From NCBI RefSeq assembly GCF_003171675.1, contig NZ_QFZQ01000007.1:186001-250000 (forward strand): 64,000 nt of DNA. The letters run 5' to 3'. The position numbers and the translations under genes were made by a program. Positions 17,272-25,798 of the stretch are shown here, piece after piece. This DNA is from Reichenbachiella versicolor. Its GTDB lineage: Bacteria; Bacteroidota; Bacteroidia; Cytophagales; Cyclobacteriaceae. The notes beneath the pieces were generated by a model, which saw only the letters and a program-made list of their open reading frames with translations, had not been told where the DNA came from and searched no databases. Numbering within the stretch: the stretch's first letter is position 1; each line of letters opens with the position of its first letter.

Positions 17272-17565
17272 TATCCTAGAACCATGAGAATTTGTGACAG
17301 AACGCCTTTTTATTGATTGAGAACCTATAAACATAGACTCAGGACCGCCAGAAAATGGCTGAGAACCACTGATCAATGAATGAGGACCACTTAGAAATCA
17401 TTCAGTACCATTAAAAAATGACAGGGAACCACTTAGAAGTCATTCAGTACCACTAAAAAATGACTGAGAACGGCTCTAAAATCATTCAGGACGGGTGTAA
17501 AATGACTGGGAACCACTCAAAAATGATTCAGAACCAACAAAAAATGGGATAGAACCAGTTAGATG
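17272..17565. repeat. Diverged tandem array with a strict 21-bp period, 14 units
   Basis: Fourteen consecutive units each of exactly 21 bp can be laid out without any insertion or deletion. A consensus unit reads TGACTGAGAACC, then about four variable bases, then a run of A (AAAAA). Units from 17398 to 17523 alternate between TCATTCAG and TGACTGAG starts, giving a 42-bp higher-order repeat. Reading frames on both strands contain stops in many units, so it is not a gene. It fills the space between the AHSA1 promoter region and the 3' end of the DUF6728 gene. Confidence 0.88.
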
Positions 17566-17637
17566 TCACTAATCACTGGTTCTTAGTGAGGTTTGGTTGG
17601 AAAAATACCTTTTAAAAGGAGTGATAACCCGTTTAGG

Positions 17638-17811
17638 TTAAAAAAAGAGTCTCTTACTTATGAAGAATATCATTCCTACTAAGAATACTATGATGGAAAT
17701 CTTGTTGATTCCGTGCATCATCTTAAGGTTGAAGTCCGGCTTTTTGGCTCCTTCTTCTTTTTTCCTGAAGTAGTATCCAAATACTTCGCCTAGTGAGAAA
17801 AAATCTTTCAT
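17638..17811 (-). CDS. DUF6728 family small membrane protein (57 residues)
   Basis: This short frame encodes a 57-residue protein beginning MKDFFSLGEVFGYYFRKKEE and ending with one transmembrane helix (about 37-52, INKISIIVFLVGMIFFIS) and a basic tail. It matches the pattern I recall for DUF6728 proteins of Bacteroidota, which are of unknown function. The reading uses the ATG at 17811 and a TAA at 17638. It sits about 100 bases upstream of the ispG-side gap and is the only coding sequence in a 726-base stretch. Confidence 0.78.
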   Translation of the reverse strand: MKDFFSLGEVFGYYFRKKEEGAKKPDFNLKMMHGINKISIIVFLVGMIFFISKRLFF

Positions 17812-17909
17812 AATCTTTTATTCAAGTTATAATTTCAAATGACTACCTCCTCGGTCAAGTCAGGGGTTTGATTAGTCAGATTCTTTGTTCTTGGTTACTT
17901 TTAACCACT

Positions 17910-19901
17910 TTAAATTTCAGCTTCAGCCACCTCTGCTGGTTCTACCCACTGACCGTCTTCTCTGATAATCTCTATTAGTTCATCTACTGCATTTTCAGAA
18001 GGAACAGCTTTCTTGACTACTTCTTGGCCTTTGTAAAGTGTAATTTTTCCTTTACCTGATCCGACGTAGCCATAATCGGCATCCGCCATTTCTCCAGGAC
18101 CATTGACGATACATCCCATTATCCCGATTTTCACTCCTTTGAGATGATCTGTTCTCTTGCGTATCATCGCTGTCGTCTCCTGTAGATCAAATAATGTTCT
18201 ACCACATGAGGGACAAGAGATATACTCTGTTTTGGTCATGCGGGTTCGGGCAGCTTGCAAGATTCCGAAGGCAGTGTCGTTTTCTACCTTTTTATCTCCA
18301 TTCCCTGTTAGGATGACTCCATCTCCTAGCCCATCTATCAATAAACCTCCAACGTCCGTGGCTGATTGTAGTTGAAATTCTGAAATATCAGATTCATCTA
18401 TCTTTCGATCCAAAATGACTGGTAGCTTGACTTCATGAACGATCAACTCGAAGATAAATCTTCTCATTTCCGCCATAGCGTGATCATTTGTCGTGGTCAA
18501 TATCAAGGTGACATTGGACAATATCTTCAACTTTTCGACGATAGACAGATCTGCACTATCGACTTTCAAAAAGGAAGTTTTAGCAATATCAATGCTATCT
18601 ATCTGATCGGTATTAAATAGAGGAAACTGACTATCGGTAGCATCAAGGTCTTTAAAAGTATCAAAATCGATAATCTCTTTCAAGCCATTGGGGAGCATGA
18701 AATCTACTGGACTAGTACCTGTATAGATGAAGTCTACCCCTAGGTCGTTCATTCTCCATTTATCTGGCTCAGGCAGGTAAAAATGTCCTACGTTTTTCAA
18801 GTCTTTGACTTCTACTTTTTGATCAGAGAAGTCAGCAATGACTCTTGGTACATTTTGCCCTCCTACGATATCGGTCTCGATAGTTTCTCTTCTGTGATAA
18901 TTGAATGGGTCAACAGGTGACTGATCCAAAGGAGTGATATTATTATGGCCTGCTCTACTGCTATATCTATTAATCAAAGATGCTGCTACTGGGGCTTCGA
19001 ACTCTGGCTCTTCGGTCAATGACACCCGCACTGTATCTCCTAATCCATCCTCTAATAGTGCTCCGATTCCTACAGCAGATTTGATTCGTCCATCTTCACC
19101 TTCTCCTGCCTCAGTTACTCCTAGATGAAACGGGTATGCTGGAAGGCCTTCTTCTTCCAGTTTATTGACGAGCAGTCTATAGGCTTGTACCATTACTCTG
19201 GTATTGGATGCCTTCATCGAGATGACTATATCATGGTAGTCCATCTCTACGCAGATTCTTAGGAACTCTAATGCTGACTCTACCATACCTAGTGGTGTGT
19301 CTCCAAATCGACTCATGATTCGGTCTGATAGAGAGCCATGGTTCGTACCTATCCTCATCGCTGTGCCATTCTCCTTGCAAATAGTAACTAATGGCGCAAA
19401 TTTTTCTTTGATCCGTGCTAGTTCTTCCTGATAGGTCTCATCTGTATACTCGATGTTTTCAAACTTCTTTTTATCAGCGTAGTTCCCAGGGTTGACACGA
19501 ACTTTTTCTACGATAGTAGCGGCGAGTTCAGCGGCATTGGGCGTGAAGTGAATGTCTGCTACTAGTGGCACATTAATTCCAGCAGCTCTAAGCTCGTTCT
19601 TGATGTTTTCTAAGTTGGCAGCTTCCTTTAGACTGGGGGCTGTGATTCTTACATATTCACATCCTGAGTCTACCATCCTCTTCGTTTGTTCTACGGATCC
19701 TTGAGTATCCATAGTATCGATGGTGGTCATGGATTGAACTCTTATAGGTTGATTTCCTCCTAATGGAATTCCTCCAATATTGACTTCGATTGCTTGTCTT
19801 CTAGAATACTCCGTCAGGGAGTTGCAGTATTTCTTAGATGCCACTTGGTCTGTGTTTGAAATTGAACGGGTAAATCTAATCCTGATTAGATCAAAAACCA
19901 T
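17910..19901 (-). CDS. ispG: (E)-4-hydroxy-3-methylbut-2-enyl-diphosphate synthase, long form
   Basis: IspG (GcpE) converts methylerythritol cyclodiphosphate to HMBPP in the MEP isoprenoid pathway, using a [4Fe-4S] cluster. The N-terminal barrel (about 30-290) contains VRVQSMTTIDTMDT, VADIHFTPNAA and VRVNPGNYAD. The cluster ligands near the C-terminus are C563, C566 and C597 (CPSCGRTLFD and GIMGCIVNGPGE), with E604 in NGPGE as the fourth ligand. At 663 residues it is the long form with an extra central domain (about 300-550), as in other Bacteroidota, Chlamydiae and plants. The first 30 residues are less conserved, so a slightly later start is possible. Confidence 0.95.
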   Translation of the reverse strand: MVFDLIRIRFTRSISNTDQVASKKYCNSLTEYSRRQAIEVNIGGIPLGGNQPIRVQSMTTIDTMDTQGSVEQTKRMVDSGCEYVRITAPSLKEAANLENIKNELRAAGINVPLVADIHFTPNAAELAATIVEKVRVNPGNYADKKKFENIEYTDETYQEELARIKEKFAPLVTICKENGTAMRIGTNHGSLSDRIMSRFGDTPLGMVESALEFLRICVEMDYHDIVISMKASNTRVMVQAYRLLVNKLEEEGLPAYPFHLGVTEAGEGEDGRIKSAVGIGALLEDGLGDTVRVSLTEEPEFEAPVAASLINRYSSRAGHNNITPLDQSPVDPFNYHRRETIETDIVGGQNVPRVIADFSDQKVEVKDLKNVGHFYLPEPDKWRMNDLGVDFIYTGTSPVDFMLPNGLKEIIDFDTFKDLDATDSQFPLFNTDQIDSIDIAKTSFLKVDSADLSIVEKLKILSNVTLILTTTNDHAMAEMRRFIFELIVHEVKLPVILDRKIDESDISEFQLQSATDVGGLLIDGLGDGVILTGNGDKKVENDTAFGILQAARTRMTKTEYISCPSCGRTLFDLQETTAMIRKRTDHLKGVKIGIMGCIVNGPGEMADADYGYVGSGKGKITLYKGQEVVKKAVPSENAVDELIEIIREDGQWVEPAEVAEAEI

Positions 19902-19979
19902 CTTTGATTACACCTTACTGTCTGAATTTGCCTGTGTAGACAATTCAGACTTTTAGTGTTACCTCTACTTTCTATTTAA

Positions 19980-20014
19980 AAACCCCTTTTATCAGGCTTG
20001 GATAAAAGGGGTTT
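19980..20014 (-). terminator. Terminator of the SDR gene at 20058
   Basis: AAACCCCTTTTATC and its exact complement form a perfect 14-bp stem around a 7-base loop, about 44 bases after the SDR stop. On the minus strand it runs directly into TTTTTAAATAG, a canonical intrinsic terminator. Confidence 0.88.
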
Positions 20015-20057
20015 AAACGTTAATCGGTTTTTTGAAATAAAAACCTGTTGGTAAGAT

Positions 20058-20762
20058 TTATAGGTCTCCAAGCTGTGGTCTAATGACAATTTCTTCTACA
20101 ACCGAATTTTTAGATAGGCTGTGTGCTCCCCATACGGCATCAGCTACGTCTGAGGCTTTCATAAATCTCTCTTCTGGAATATCTATTCCGCTCCAGCTGT
20201 TGGTCAATGTGGCTCCAGGCAATACTGACACCACTCTGATTCCAAATGGTTTTAGTTCTTCGCGCAGTACTTTGGACATTCCATACATTGCAAATTTGGA
20301 AATGCTATAAGAACCGCCATTAGGATATGCAGTGATACTGGCTATTGAACACATATTGAAGATATCGCCTGATTTTCTATCCTTCATTTTATCTATGACT
20401 CCACGGGTCAAGTGGTAGGCGCTGTACAGGTTAGTTTGAATCATCAATTCTAAATTCCCTTCAGGCTCGGAGGTAAGTTCTCCAGGAAGAAAAACTCCAG
20501 TATTGTTGACCAAAATATCGATACGATCTACTGTTTGGTTAATGGTCTTGATGAAAGCATCTGTGTCTGTTCTCAGTGAAAGGTCTGCTCTCATAATATG
20601 TACAGTCACATCTGCGTCTTCTTCTATTTCGGCTTTAAGTTCTTCTAACTCATCCCAACTTCTTGAACAAGTAATAATATCGAAACCTTCTTGAGCTAAT
20701 TTTTGGATAATTGCCTTTCCTATACCTTTGGTACCTCCTGTAATGACTGCCGTTTTATTCAT
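20058..20762 (-). CDS. Short-chain dehydrogenase/reductase
   Basis: The 234-residue protein has the classical SDR features: the cofactor motif TGGTKGIGKAI near residue 8, NNTG in place of NNAG at about 83 (DILVNNTGVF), and the catalytic Ser followed by YSISK. The substrate cannot be predicted. I place the start at the ATG at 20762 (MNKTAVITGG); an upstream frame extension to 20795 adds residues not seen in SDRs. It is divergent from the MlaE/MlaF pair with a 114-base gap. Confidence 0.92.
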   Translation of the reverse strand: MNKTAVITGGTKGIGKAIIQKLAQEGFDIITCSRSWDELEELKAEIEEDADVTVHIMRADLSLRTDTDAFIKTINQTVDRIDILVNNTGVFLPGELTSEPEGNLELMIQTNLYSAYHLTRGVIDKMKDRKSGDIFNMCSIASITAYPNGGSYSISKFAMYGMSKVLREELKPFGIRVVSVLPGATLTNSWSGIDIPEERFMKASDVADAVWGAHSLSKNSVVEEIVIRPQLGDL

Positions 20763-20876
20763 TTTCTGCTTTATGTTGTTGTAACAAATTTGCATTTTAA
20801 AGAGCAGACTAACAAAACGGGAGTTGTTCTATCACGCAAGGACTAGAATTGTTATTATTGAAGACAAATTGAAGAC

Positions 20877-21605
20877 ATGAATAGCATAGGCCGTTTTGTT
20901 TTGTTCATCCGATCGATGTTTCTCAGACGAGAGTCCTTCGTGACTTACGTCAGATTGACTATAGACGAATGTATCAAGATCGGAGTCAACTCCATTTTCT
21001 TAGTTTCGATCGTTTCAACGTTTATTGGTGCAGTTACGACTCTTCAGACTGCCTATAACTTGGTCAGTCCTTTTATTCCTGACTATGTCATTGCCTTGGT
21101 GGTGAGAGATATGACTGTATTGGAACTGGCTCCGACCGTCATGGCGATCGTATATGCTGGAAAAGTAGGGTCGAATATCGCTGGGGAGCTTGGCACCATG
21201 CGTATTACGGAGCAAATCGATGCGCTGGAAGTAATGGGAATCAATTCTGCTTCTTATTTGGTTTTACCTAAAATATTGGCTTCAATCATCACCTATCCTA
21301 TGCTAGTTGTGCTTTCAGCTTTTCTTTCACTAGTTGGAGGTTACATAGCTGGAACACTGACTGGAGTGATTTCAGCTGTGGATTATGTCTATGGTATTCG
21401 AGCAGAGTTCTTAGAATACAATATCACTTTCGCATTAGCTAAATCTTACACTTTCGCCTTTATAGTGGCTGCACTTTCGGCTTACAAAGGCTTCTACACT
21501 AAAGGCGGTGCACTCGAGGTGGGTATCGCGAGTACCAGTGCGGTGACCAATAGCTGTATTGGTATCCTTTGTGCTGACTTTGTTTTAACTAAACTGTTAT
21601 TGTAA
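20877..21605 (+). CDS. MlaE/YrbE family ABC transporter permease
   Basis: The 242-residue membrane protein belongs to the permease family of MCE/Mla systems that move phospholipids or other lipids between the membranes. It begins with an N-terminal amphipathic region and contains the family signature ELAPTVMAIVYAGKVGSNIAGELGTMRITEQIDALEVMG in the EQ loop. Four or five membrane segments are visible. It is followed after one base by the ATPase gene. No MCE-domain (MlaD) gene follows, so the substrate-binding partner must be encoded elsewhere. Confidence 0.93.
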   Translation: MNSIGRFVLFIRSMFLRRESFVTYVRLTIDECIKIGVNSIFLVSIVSTFIGAVTTLQTAYNLVSPFIPDYVIALVVRDMTVLELAPTVMAIVYAGKVGSNIAGELGTMRITEQIDALEVMGINSASYLVLPKILASIITYPMLVVLSAFLSLVGGYIAGTLTGVISAVDYVYGIRAEFLEYNITFALAKSYTFAFIVAALSAYKGFYTKGGALEVGIASTSAVTNSCIGILCADFVLTKLLL

Positions 21606-21606
21606 G

Positions 21607-22368
21607 ATGATAGAAGTAAAAGGACTCTGGAAATCGTTTAGTGGCAAGGACATTATCAAAGGTATAGATGCTACTTTCGAACAAGGTAAGTGCAACATGA
21701 TTATTGGGGCTTCGGGTACTGGTAAAAGTGTACTGTTAAAAAACATAGTGGGACTGGTCGAACCTGACAAAGGTTCTATTCTCTACGGTGGTCGAGACTT
21801 CACAGCTGCGGATAAAAACTTAAAGACTGAGATTCGCCGAGAAATAGGGATGTTGTTTCAGGGTGGTGCTTTGTTTGATTCAATGACCGTGGAGCAAAAC
21901 ATCATGTTCCCTCTGGATATACTGACAGATATGCCCAAGGATGAAAAGTTTGATAGAGTCAATGAGTGTCTCAAAAGAGTCGACTTGGTCAATTCCAATC
22001 ACAAAATGCCTTCGGAGCTCAGTGGTGGAATGAAAAAAAGGGTAGGTATAGCTAGAGCTATCGTTAATAATTCAAAGTACCTATTCTGCGATGAGCCTAA
22101 CTCTGGACTTGACCCTCAGACGTCAATTATCATTGACAATTTGATTAAGGAAATCACAGTAGATCTGGACATCACTACGGTCGTAGTATCGCATGATATG
22201 AACTCAGTGATGGAAATCGGGGATAATATCGTTTTTGTTTACCAAGGACATAAGCTTTGGGAAGGCAACAATAAGACGATCTTTGATACTGATGTACCGG
22301 AGCTTGAAGATTTCATTTTTGCCAATAACCTAATGCGTATAGTAAAAAAGAATAGAGAGCAACTATAA
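21607..22368 (+). CDS. MlaF-type ABC transporter ATP-binding protein
   Basis: This 253-residue ATPase powers the MlaE-like permease. It has a Walker A motif (GASGTGKSVLLKNI, about 33-45), the Q-loop (MLFQGGALFDSMTV), the signature LSGGMKKRVGIARAI and a Walker B (LFCDEPNSGLDPQTS) with the switch histidine in VSHDMNSVM. All catalytic motifs are intact. The start is one base after the permease stop, so the two are co-translated. Confidence 0.94.
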   Translation: MIEVKGLWKSFSGKDIIKGIDATFEQGKCNMIIGASGTGKSVLLKNIVGLVEPDKGSILYGGRDFTAADKNLKTEIRREIGMLFQGGALFDSMTVEQNIMFPLDILTDMPKDEKFDRVNECLKRVDLVNSNHKMPSELSGGMKKRVGIARAIVNNSKYLFCDEPNSGLDPQTSIIIDNLIKEITVDLDITTVVVSHDMNSVMEIGDNIVFVYQGHKLWEGNNKTIFDTDVPELEDFIFANNLMRIVKKNREQL

Positions 22369-22575
22369 TAGTTTAATTCCCACAGCTATGAATAGCATGG
22401 GTCTTTAGTAGAATCTAATAGTACCCGTTTGAATCTATTAGAAACACAATTAACCATCTTCCTAAGGAAGTATACATCTTCGCTAATATGTCCTTTCACT
22501 GTCAAGATGACTTTAAATTGCCAGCTGATAACCTATTAGATTGAATGTTAAGAATAAATCTACGGCTTTTCTTCA

Positions 22576-22608
22576 CATTTGAAGTCATCCTTTGGAAGAC
22601 TTCAAATG
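22576..22608. terminator. Hairpin between convergent mlaF and SDR genes
   Basis: CATTTGAAGTC and GACTTCAAATG form a perfect 11-bp stem with an 11-base loop, 33 bases beyond the SDR stop and about 208 beyond the ATPase stop. The flanks are only weakly T-rich on the plus strand (ATAGATTTTAATG). It is a plausible shared terminator. Confidence 0.5.
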
Positions 22609-22640
22609 ATAGATTTTAATGGAAGAAACTATAACATTGA

Positions 22641-23378
22641 TCAAAAGCCTCCTGAGACTTCTATCTTTTGTCCTGTAACCCAAAAAGCATTGTCTGAAGT
22701 TAAAAAAACTGCTAACTGCGCTATATCATCAGTTTTTCCAATCGCCCCCATTGGAGTTTGACTTTGCACAAATGATTTCACTTCATCATTCATTGGGTTC
22801 CCATCTGTCACGGTAGGACCTGGCAAAATAGAATTTACTCTTATTTTTTTAGACCCAAGTTCTTGAGCTAACGTGGATGTAAAAGCATCTGTTGCACCCT
22901 TGGTAGCAGAGTATAGTGACGTCATAGGTGTAGGCTTAACACTCGCCACAGACCCTATATTGATAATAGATCCTTCACCATTATTTTCAAAATGTGGAAT
23001 AGCTTGTTGGGTTGTTAGAAAAGTCCCAAGAACATTGGTATTGAACTGTAAGTGAAACTCATCCTCAGTTACGGTCTCTATCGGTTCGAATTTATAAACC
23101 CCAGCATTATTCACTAGAGTAGTAATATTTCCAAATACTTCTTTTGACTTTGCGAAAAGGTTTTCAACGTTCTCTCTACTTGATACGTTGGCCTGAATCG
23201 CTACAGCCTCACCGACGGACTCTTTTATTTGAGATACTACCTTATCAGCACCAGCTTGATCATGGTTATAATTCACTATTACCTTAGCCCCTTCACTCGC
23301 TACACTGAGTGCTATTTTTGCCCCTATTCCTTTCGACGCTCCTGTTATTAAAACAACCTTATTCTTTAATGTTTGCAT
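22641..23378 (-). CDS. Short-chain dehydrogenase/reductase (glucose-1-dehydrogenase-like)
   Basis: The 245-residue protein has TGASKGIGAKIA as cofactor motif, LVNNAGVYKFEP, the catalytic Ser in INIGSVAS and YSATKGATDAF with the catalytic Tyr and Lys. It ends VTGQKIEVSGGF, the typical C-terminus of classical SDRs. The dipeptide around GAKVIVNYN after the second strand suggests NADP preference, which is inference. A Crp-like regulator gene lies just upstream in the same direction, and a TAnnTTTG element with a dyad lies between them. Confidence 0.92.
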   Translation of the reverse strand: MQTLKNKVVLITGASKGIGAKIALSVASEGAKVIVNYNHDQAGADKVVSQIKESVGEAVAIQANVSSRENVENLFAKSKEVFGNITTLVNNAGVYKFEPIETVTEDEFHLQFNTNVLGTFLTTQQAIPHFENNGEGSIINIGSVASVKPTPMTSLYSATKGATDAFTSTLAQELGSKKIRVNSILPGPTVTDGNPMNDEVKSFVQSQTPMGAIGKTDDIAQLAVFLTSDNAFWVTGQKIEVSGGF

Positions 23379-23396
23379 GACTACATTGTTAGTTTA

Positions 23397-23416
23397 TTAT
23401 TCGAATAACAAATGTA
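23397..23416 (-). promoter_or_regulatory. Candidate promoter element and dyad of the SDR gene
   Basis: The minus strand reads TACATTTG (23409-23416), an exact TAnnTTTG match. It runs straight into TTATTCGAATAA (23397-23408), a perfect 12-bp palindrome at the predicted transcription start. The start codon is 18 bases further on. The dyad position suits a repressor or the neighbouring Crp-like protein. Confidence 0.45.
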
Positions 23417-23456
23417 GAGGAGCGTTTTTTCGAAAAGTTTGCCATTTAGCAAGAAA

Positions 23457-24023
23457 TCACTTTTGAGCTCTTATTCTGCTTAATGTATATTCAGAGATAC
23501 CTAGATGCATAGCGATGTGCCTTTGGGAAACTTTCTGATTGATTGCAGGATGTCTCTTGACAAACTTATGATATCGTGTGACTGCATCATCTACCAACAT
23601 TTCATTCTTCAAGCTAAACTTAGCTATAAGAGCTTTCTCTTTTAGATGATAAATGATTTTGGGAAAATTTTCAATGTTGTCTTCCAATATTCTATATGAC
23701 CTTGAATTGATTGTCAATACTTTACTATCCATTAGAGCAACAATACTTTCTGTGGAAGGAGATTTGTGAAAGAAGCTGTCTAGATCAATCAAAAAGTGAC
23801 CTGAATCGACAAAATACTTGATATACTCGCTTCCATCTACTTTAAAACTGGAGACTTTAAATATTCCTTCTTCTACAAACCCCAGCTTGGTACATACTCT
23901 GCCTAGTTCATTGTAGCTTTCTTTTTTGGAAAAACACTCTGGTTTTAAATGCTCTTCTAGTAATAATTCATCGGCGCCTGATAATGGTAGAATGGATTTG
24001 AAAAGCTTTGTAAGATTGTTCAT
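23457..24023 (-). CDS. Crp/Fnr family transcriptional regulator
   Basis: The 188-residue protein has a cyclic-nucleotide-binding-like barrel (about 1-110; KLGFVEEGIFKVSSFKVDGSEYIKYFVDSGHFLIDLDSF) and a C-terminal helix-turn-helix (VSQRHIAMHLGISEYTLSRIR). It is typical of the Bacteroidota Crp group that controls nearby redox or drug-response genes. No conserved cAMP pocket or Fe-S cysteines are seen. I prefer the ATG at 24023; the longer reading uses a TTG at 24074. An inverted repeat TACGA-N4-TCGTA at 24077-24090 lies about 54 bases upstream and may be its own operator. The rest of the 24024-24347 gap holds nothing else I recognise. Confidence 0.87.
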   Translation of the reverse strand: MNNLTKLFKSILPLSGADELLLEEHLKPECFSKKESYNELGRVCTKLGFVEEGIFKVSSFKVDGSEYIKYFVDSGHFLIDLDSFFHKSPSTESIVALMDSKVLTINSRSYRILEDNIENFPKIIYHLKEKALIAKFSLKNEMLVDDAVTRYHKFVKRHPAINQKVSQRHIAMHLGISEYTLSRIRAQK

Positions 24024-24347
24024 TCTAGAGATACTATCTTTTGTAAGTAATGTGGAGAAGATATTTGGTGTCAATATACGATATCTCGTAGTACGTGTTT
24101 TTGTCTACTGAGCTGACTCTTTGTTTTTCTTTAGACAAATTAGTAAGGTTTGTTTTCATTTTCTATAAAAAGAACTAATGCAGTTATTGTTAAATGCACA
24201 ATACAAATCAAGCCTGCTGACATTAGATATTAGCAATGAGAAATACCCCTTAGATATTGATTTTATTCGTCCGTCGAAGCAAACTAGGACATAGTTTCAA
24301 AGAAATTTACAGCGTCGAATTGACGTGATTCTTTTCTTTATACCTTT

Positions 24348-25490
24348 CTACAGTTTCAAGAAGATCCTTCTTTTATACATCTGCCTTAATGGTAAGAATA
24401 GTATAATCAAAAATGCTATTGCAAAAGACATCGAACTCCACTTCTCATGATAAATGAACGAATTAAAAAATTCAAAGCCTAGGTATCGCATTGACTTTTC
24501 ACCCACTATTGGTAAATCAAAAATGGGAACTAACATATTGCTTAAAGCAAAAGCTATTATTGCATTCCCCCCATATACTATGAATGGCTGTAGGTAAATC
24601 CTTGTCTTTGGTAATTTTTCTAATACTAGCTTGATCATAACAAATAATAGTAATGAAAAACCTCCACTTAATAGTACAAAACTGCTACTCCAAATTTTCT
24701 TGATACTAGGGGCAACACTTGTATAATCCAGAGTCACTCCTATTATCAAAAGACACCCTCCTAAAATTATAAGATTACCCGAAGTATAAAAGCTGGTATA
24801 TCGAGTATATATCAAACCAATAATTAACCCTATAACGACATTAACACTTGCTGGAAAAGTAGCTAAAATCCCTTCAGGGTCATAGGTTACTTTATCATCT
24901 GTTACTCCATATTTCCATAAATGATTAATTCCAAATATCTGCTGATCTACCATACTTGGCCATGAATAAGCTGGACTATCTCCAGTCACTCCTATCCCTG
25001 GCACAGGGATATAATACAATAAGACATAGTATGCAGCAAGGATCAAGACTGAAACAATAGACAGCCATATTATTGGTTGATTTACCTGTTTTGATTGCAA
25101 AACAATCCAGAAGCAGGTCACTATCATATAACTAAGTGCTATACGCTGAAGAATACCTGGTATCCTAATATTTTCAAGATCATAATATGGAAACCCATTT
25201 ATTACTATCCCTATTATAAATAGAGCTAATGTTCTTTTGAATACTTTTAATATTAACTGAAAGATACTATCTGGGTTTCTTCTGTTAAAAGACAGAGCAA
25301 TAGACATACCTACACAGAACAAGAAGGATGGAAATATCATATCTGAAAGAGGATAACCTTGCCATTCTGCATGATTTGTCCATTCAAATCTATGTCCCCA
25401 ACTTCCAGGAGTAATCACCAAAATCATCCCAAAAACACTCACCCCTCTTAGAACGTCTAATTCTACTAATCGTTTTTTTGTTTCACCCAT
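24348..25490 (-). CDS. HGSNAT/NagX-type membrane acyltransferase family protein (DUF5009)
   Basis: The 380-residue protein has about ten transmembrane helices. It begins with the family motif RLVELDVLRGVSVFGMILV and continues with YPLSDMIFPSFLFCVGMSIALSF. This family includes lysosomal heparan-alpha-glucosaminide N-acetyltransferase and bacterial NagX; bacterial members are thought to acylate sugars at the membrane, but few have been tested. A histidine in GINHLWKYGV is in a region that varies in the family. The 308-base gap downstream to the oxygenase gene contains no feature I can support. Confidence 0.8.
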   Translation of the reverse strand: MGETKKRLVELDVLRGVSVFGMILVITPGSWGHRFEWTNHAEWQGYPLSDMIFPSFLFCVGMSIALSFNRRNPDSIFQLILKVFKRTLALFIIGIVINGFPYYDLENIRIPGILQRIALSYMIVTCFWIVLQSKQVNQPIIWLSIVSVLILAAYYVLLYYIPVPGIGVTGDSPAYSWPSMVDQQIFGINHLWKYGVTDDKVTYDPEGILATFPASVNVVIGLIIGLIYTRYTSFYTSGNLIILGGCLLIIGVTLDYTSVAPSIKKIWSSSFVLLSGGFSLLLFVMIKLVLEKLPKTRIYLQPFIVYGGNAIIAFALSNMLVPIFDLPIVGEKSMRYLGFEFFNSFIYHEKWSSMSFAIAFLIILFLPLRQMYKRRIFLKL

Positions 25491-25798
25491 ATCAACCTTA
25501 GATTAATCACAATCAATTTCCAACCAAGAAGATAAAACCAAATATTGGAAATATAGAGGAGAGGGGTAATCTGGAAAACAAGGCTCACTCTTAATACTAT
25601 GTTGATGGGGAAACTAGTTCTAGGAAGCCTATTTGATGAAACATCTACGGTTTGGTTGATGCAATTAGTCTTATATATCAATAGTTTGTTCCAGTAAATC
25701 AGAAAAATGATTTACTGGAACTACTTATTATGGCTATACTTCTACATGAACACTATACTTGTCAAAGTGTCTTCTGAACGTGGTTCTCGATCCCTCTT

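Noticed and set aside
17272-17565. CRISPR array
   Set aside because: Units are contiguous 21-mers that vary throughout; there are no constant repeats with unique spacers and no cas genes.
25466-25681. Minus-strand frame of 71 codons overlapping the start of the NagX-like gene
   Set aside because: It overlaps the conserved N-terminus of that protein in another frame and has no recognisable features.
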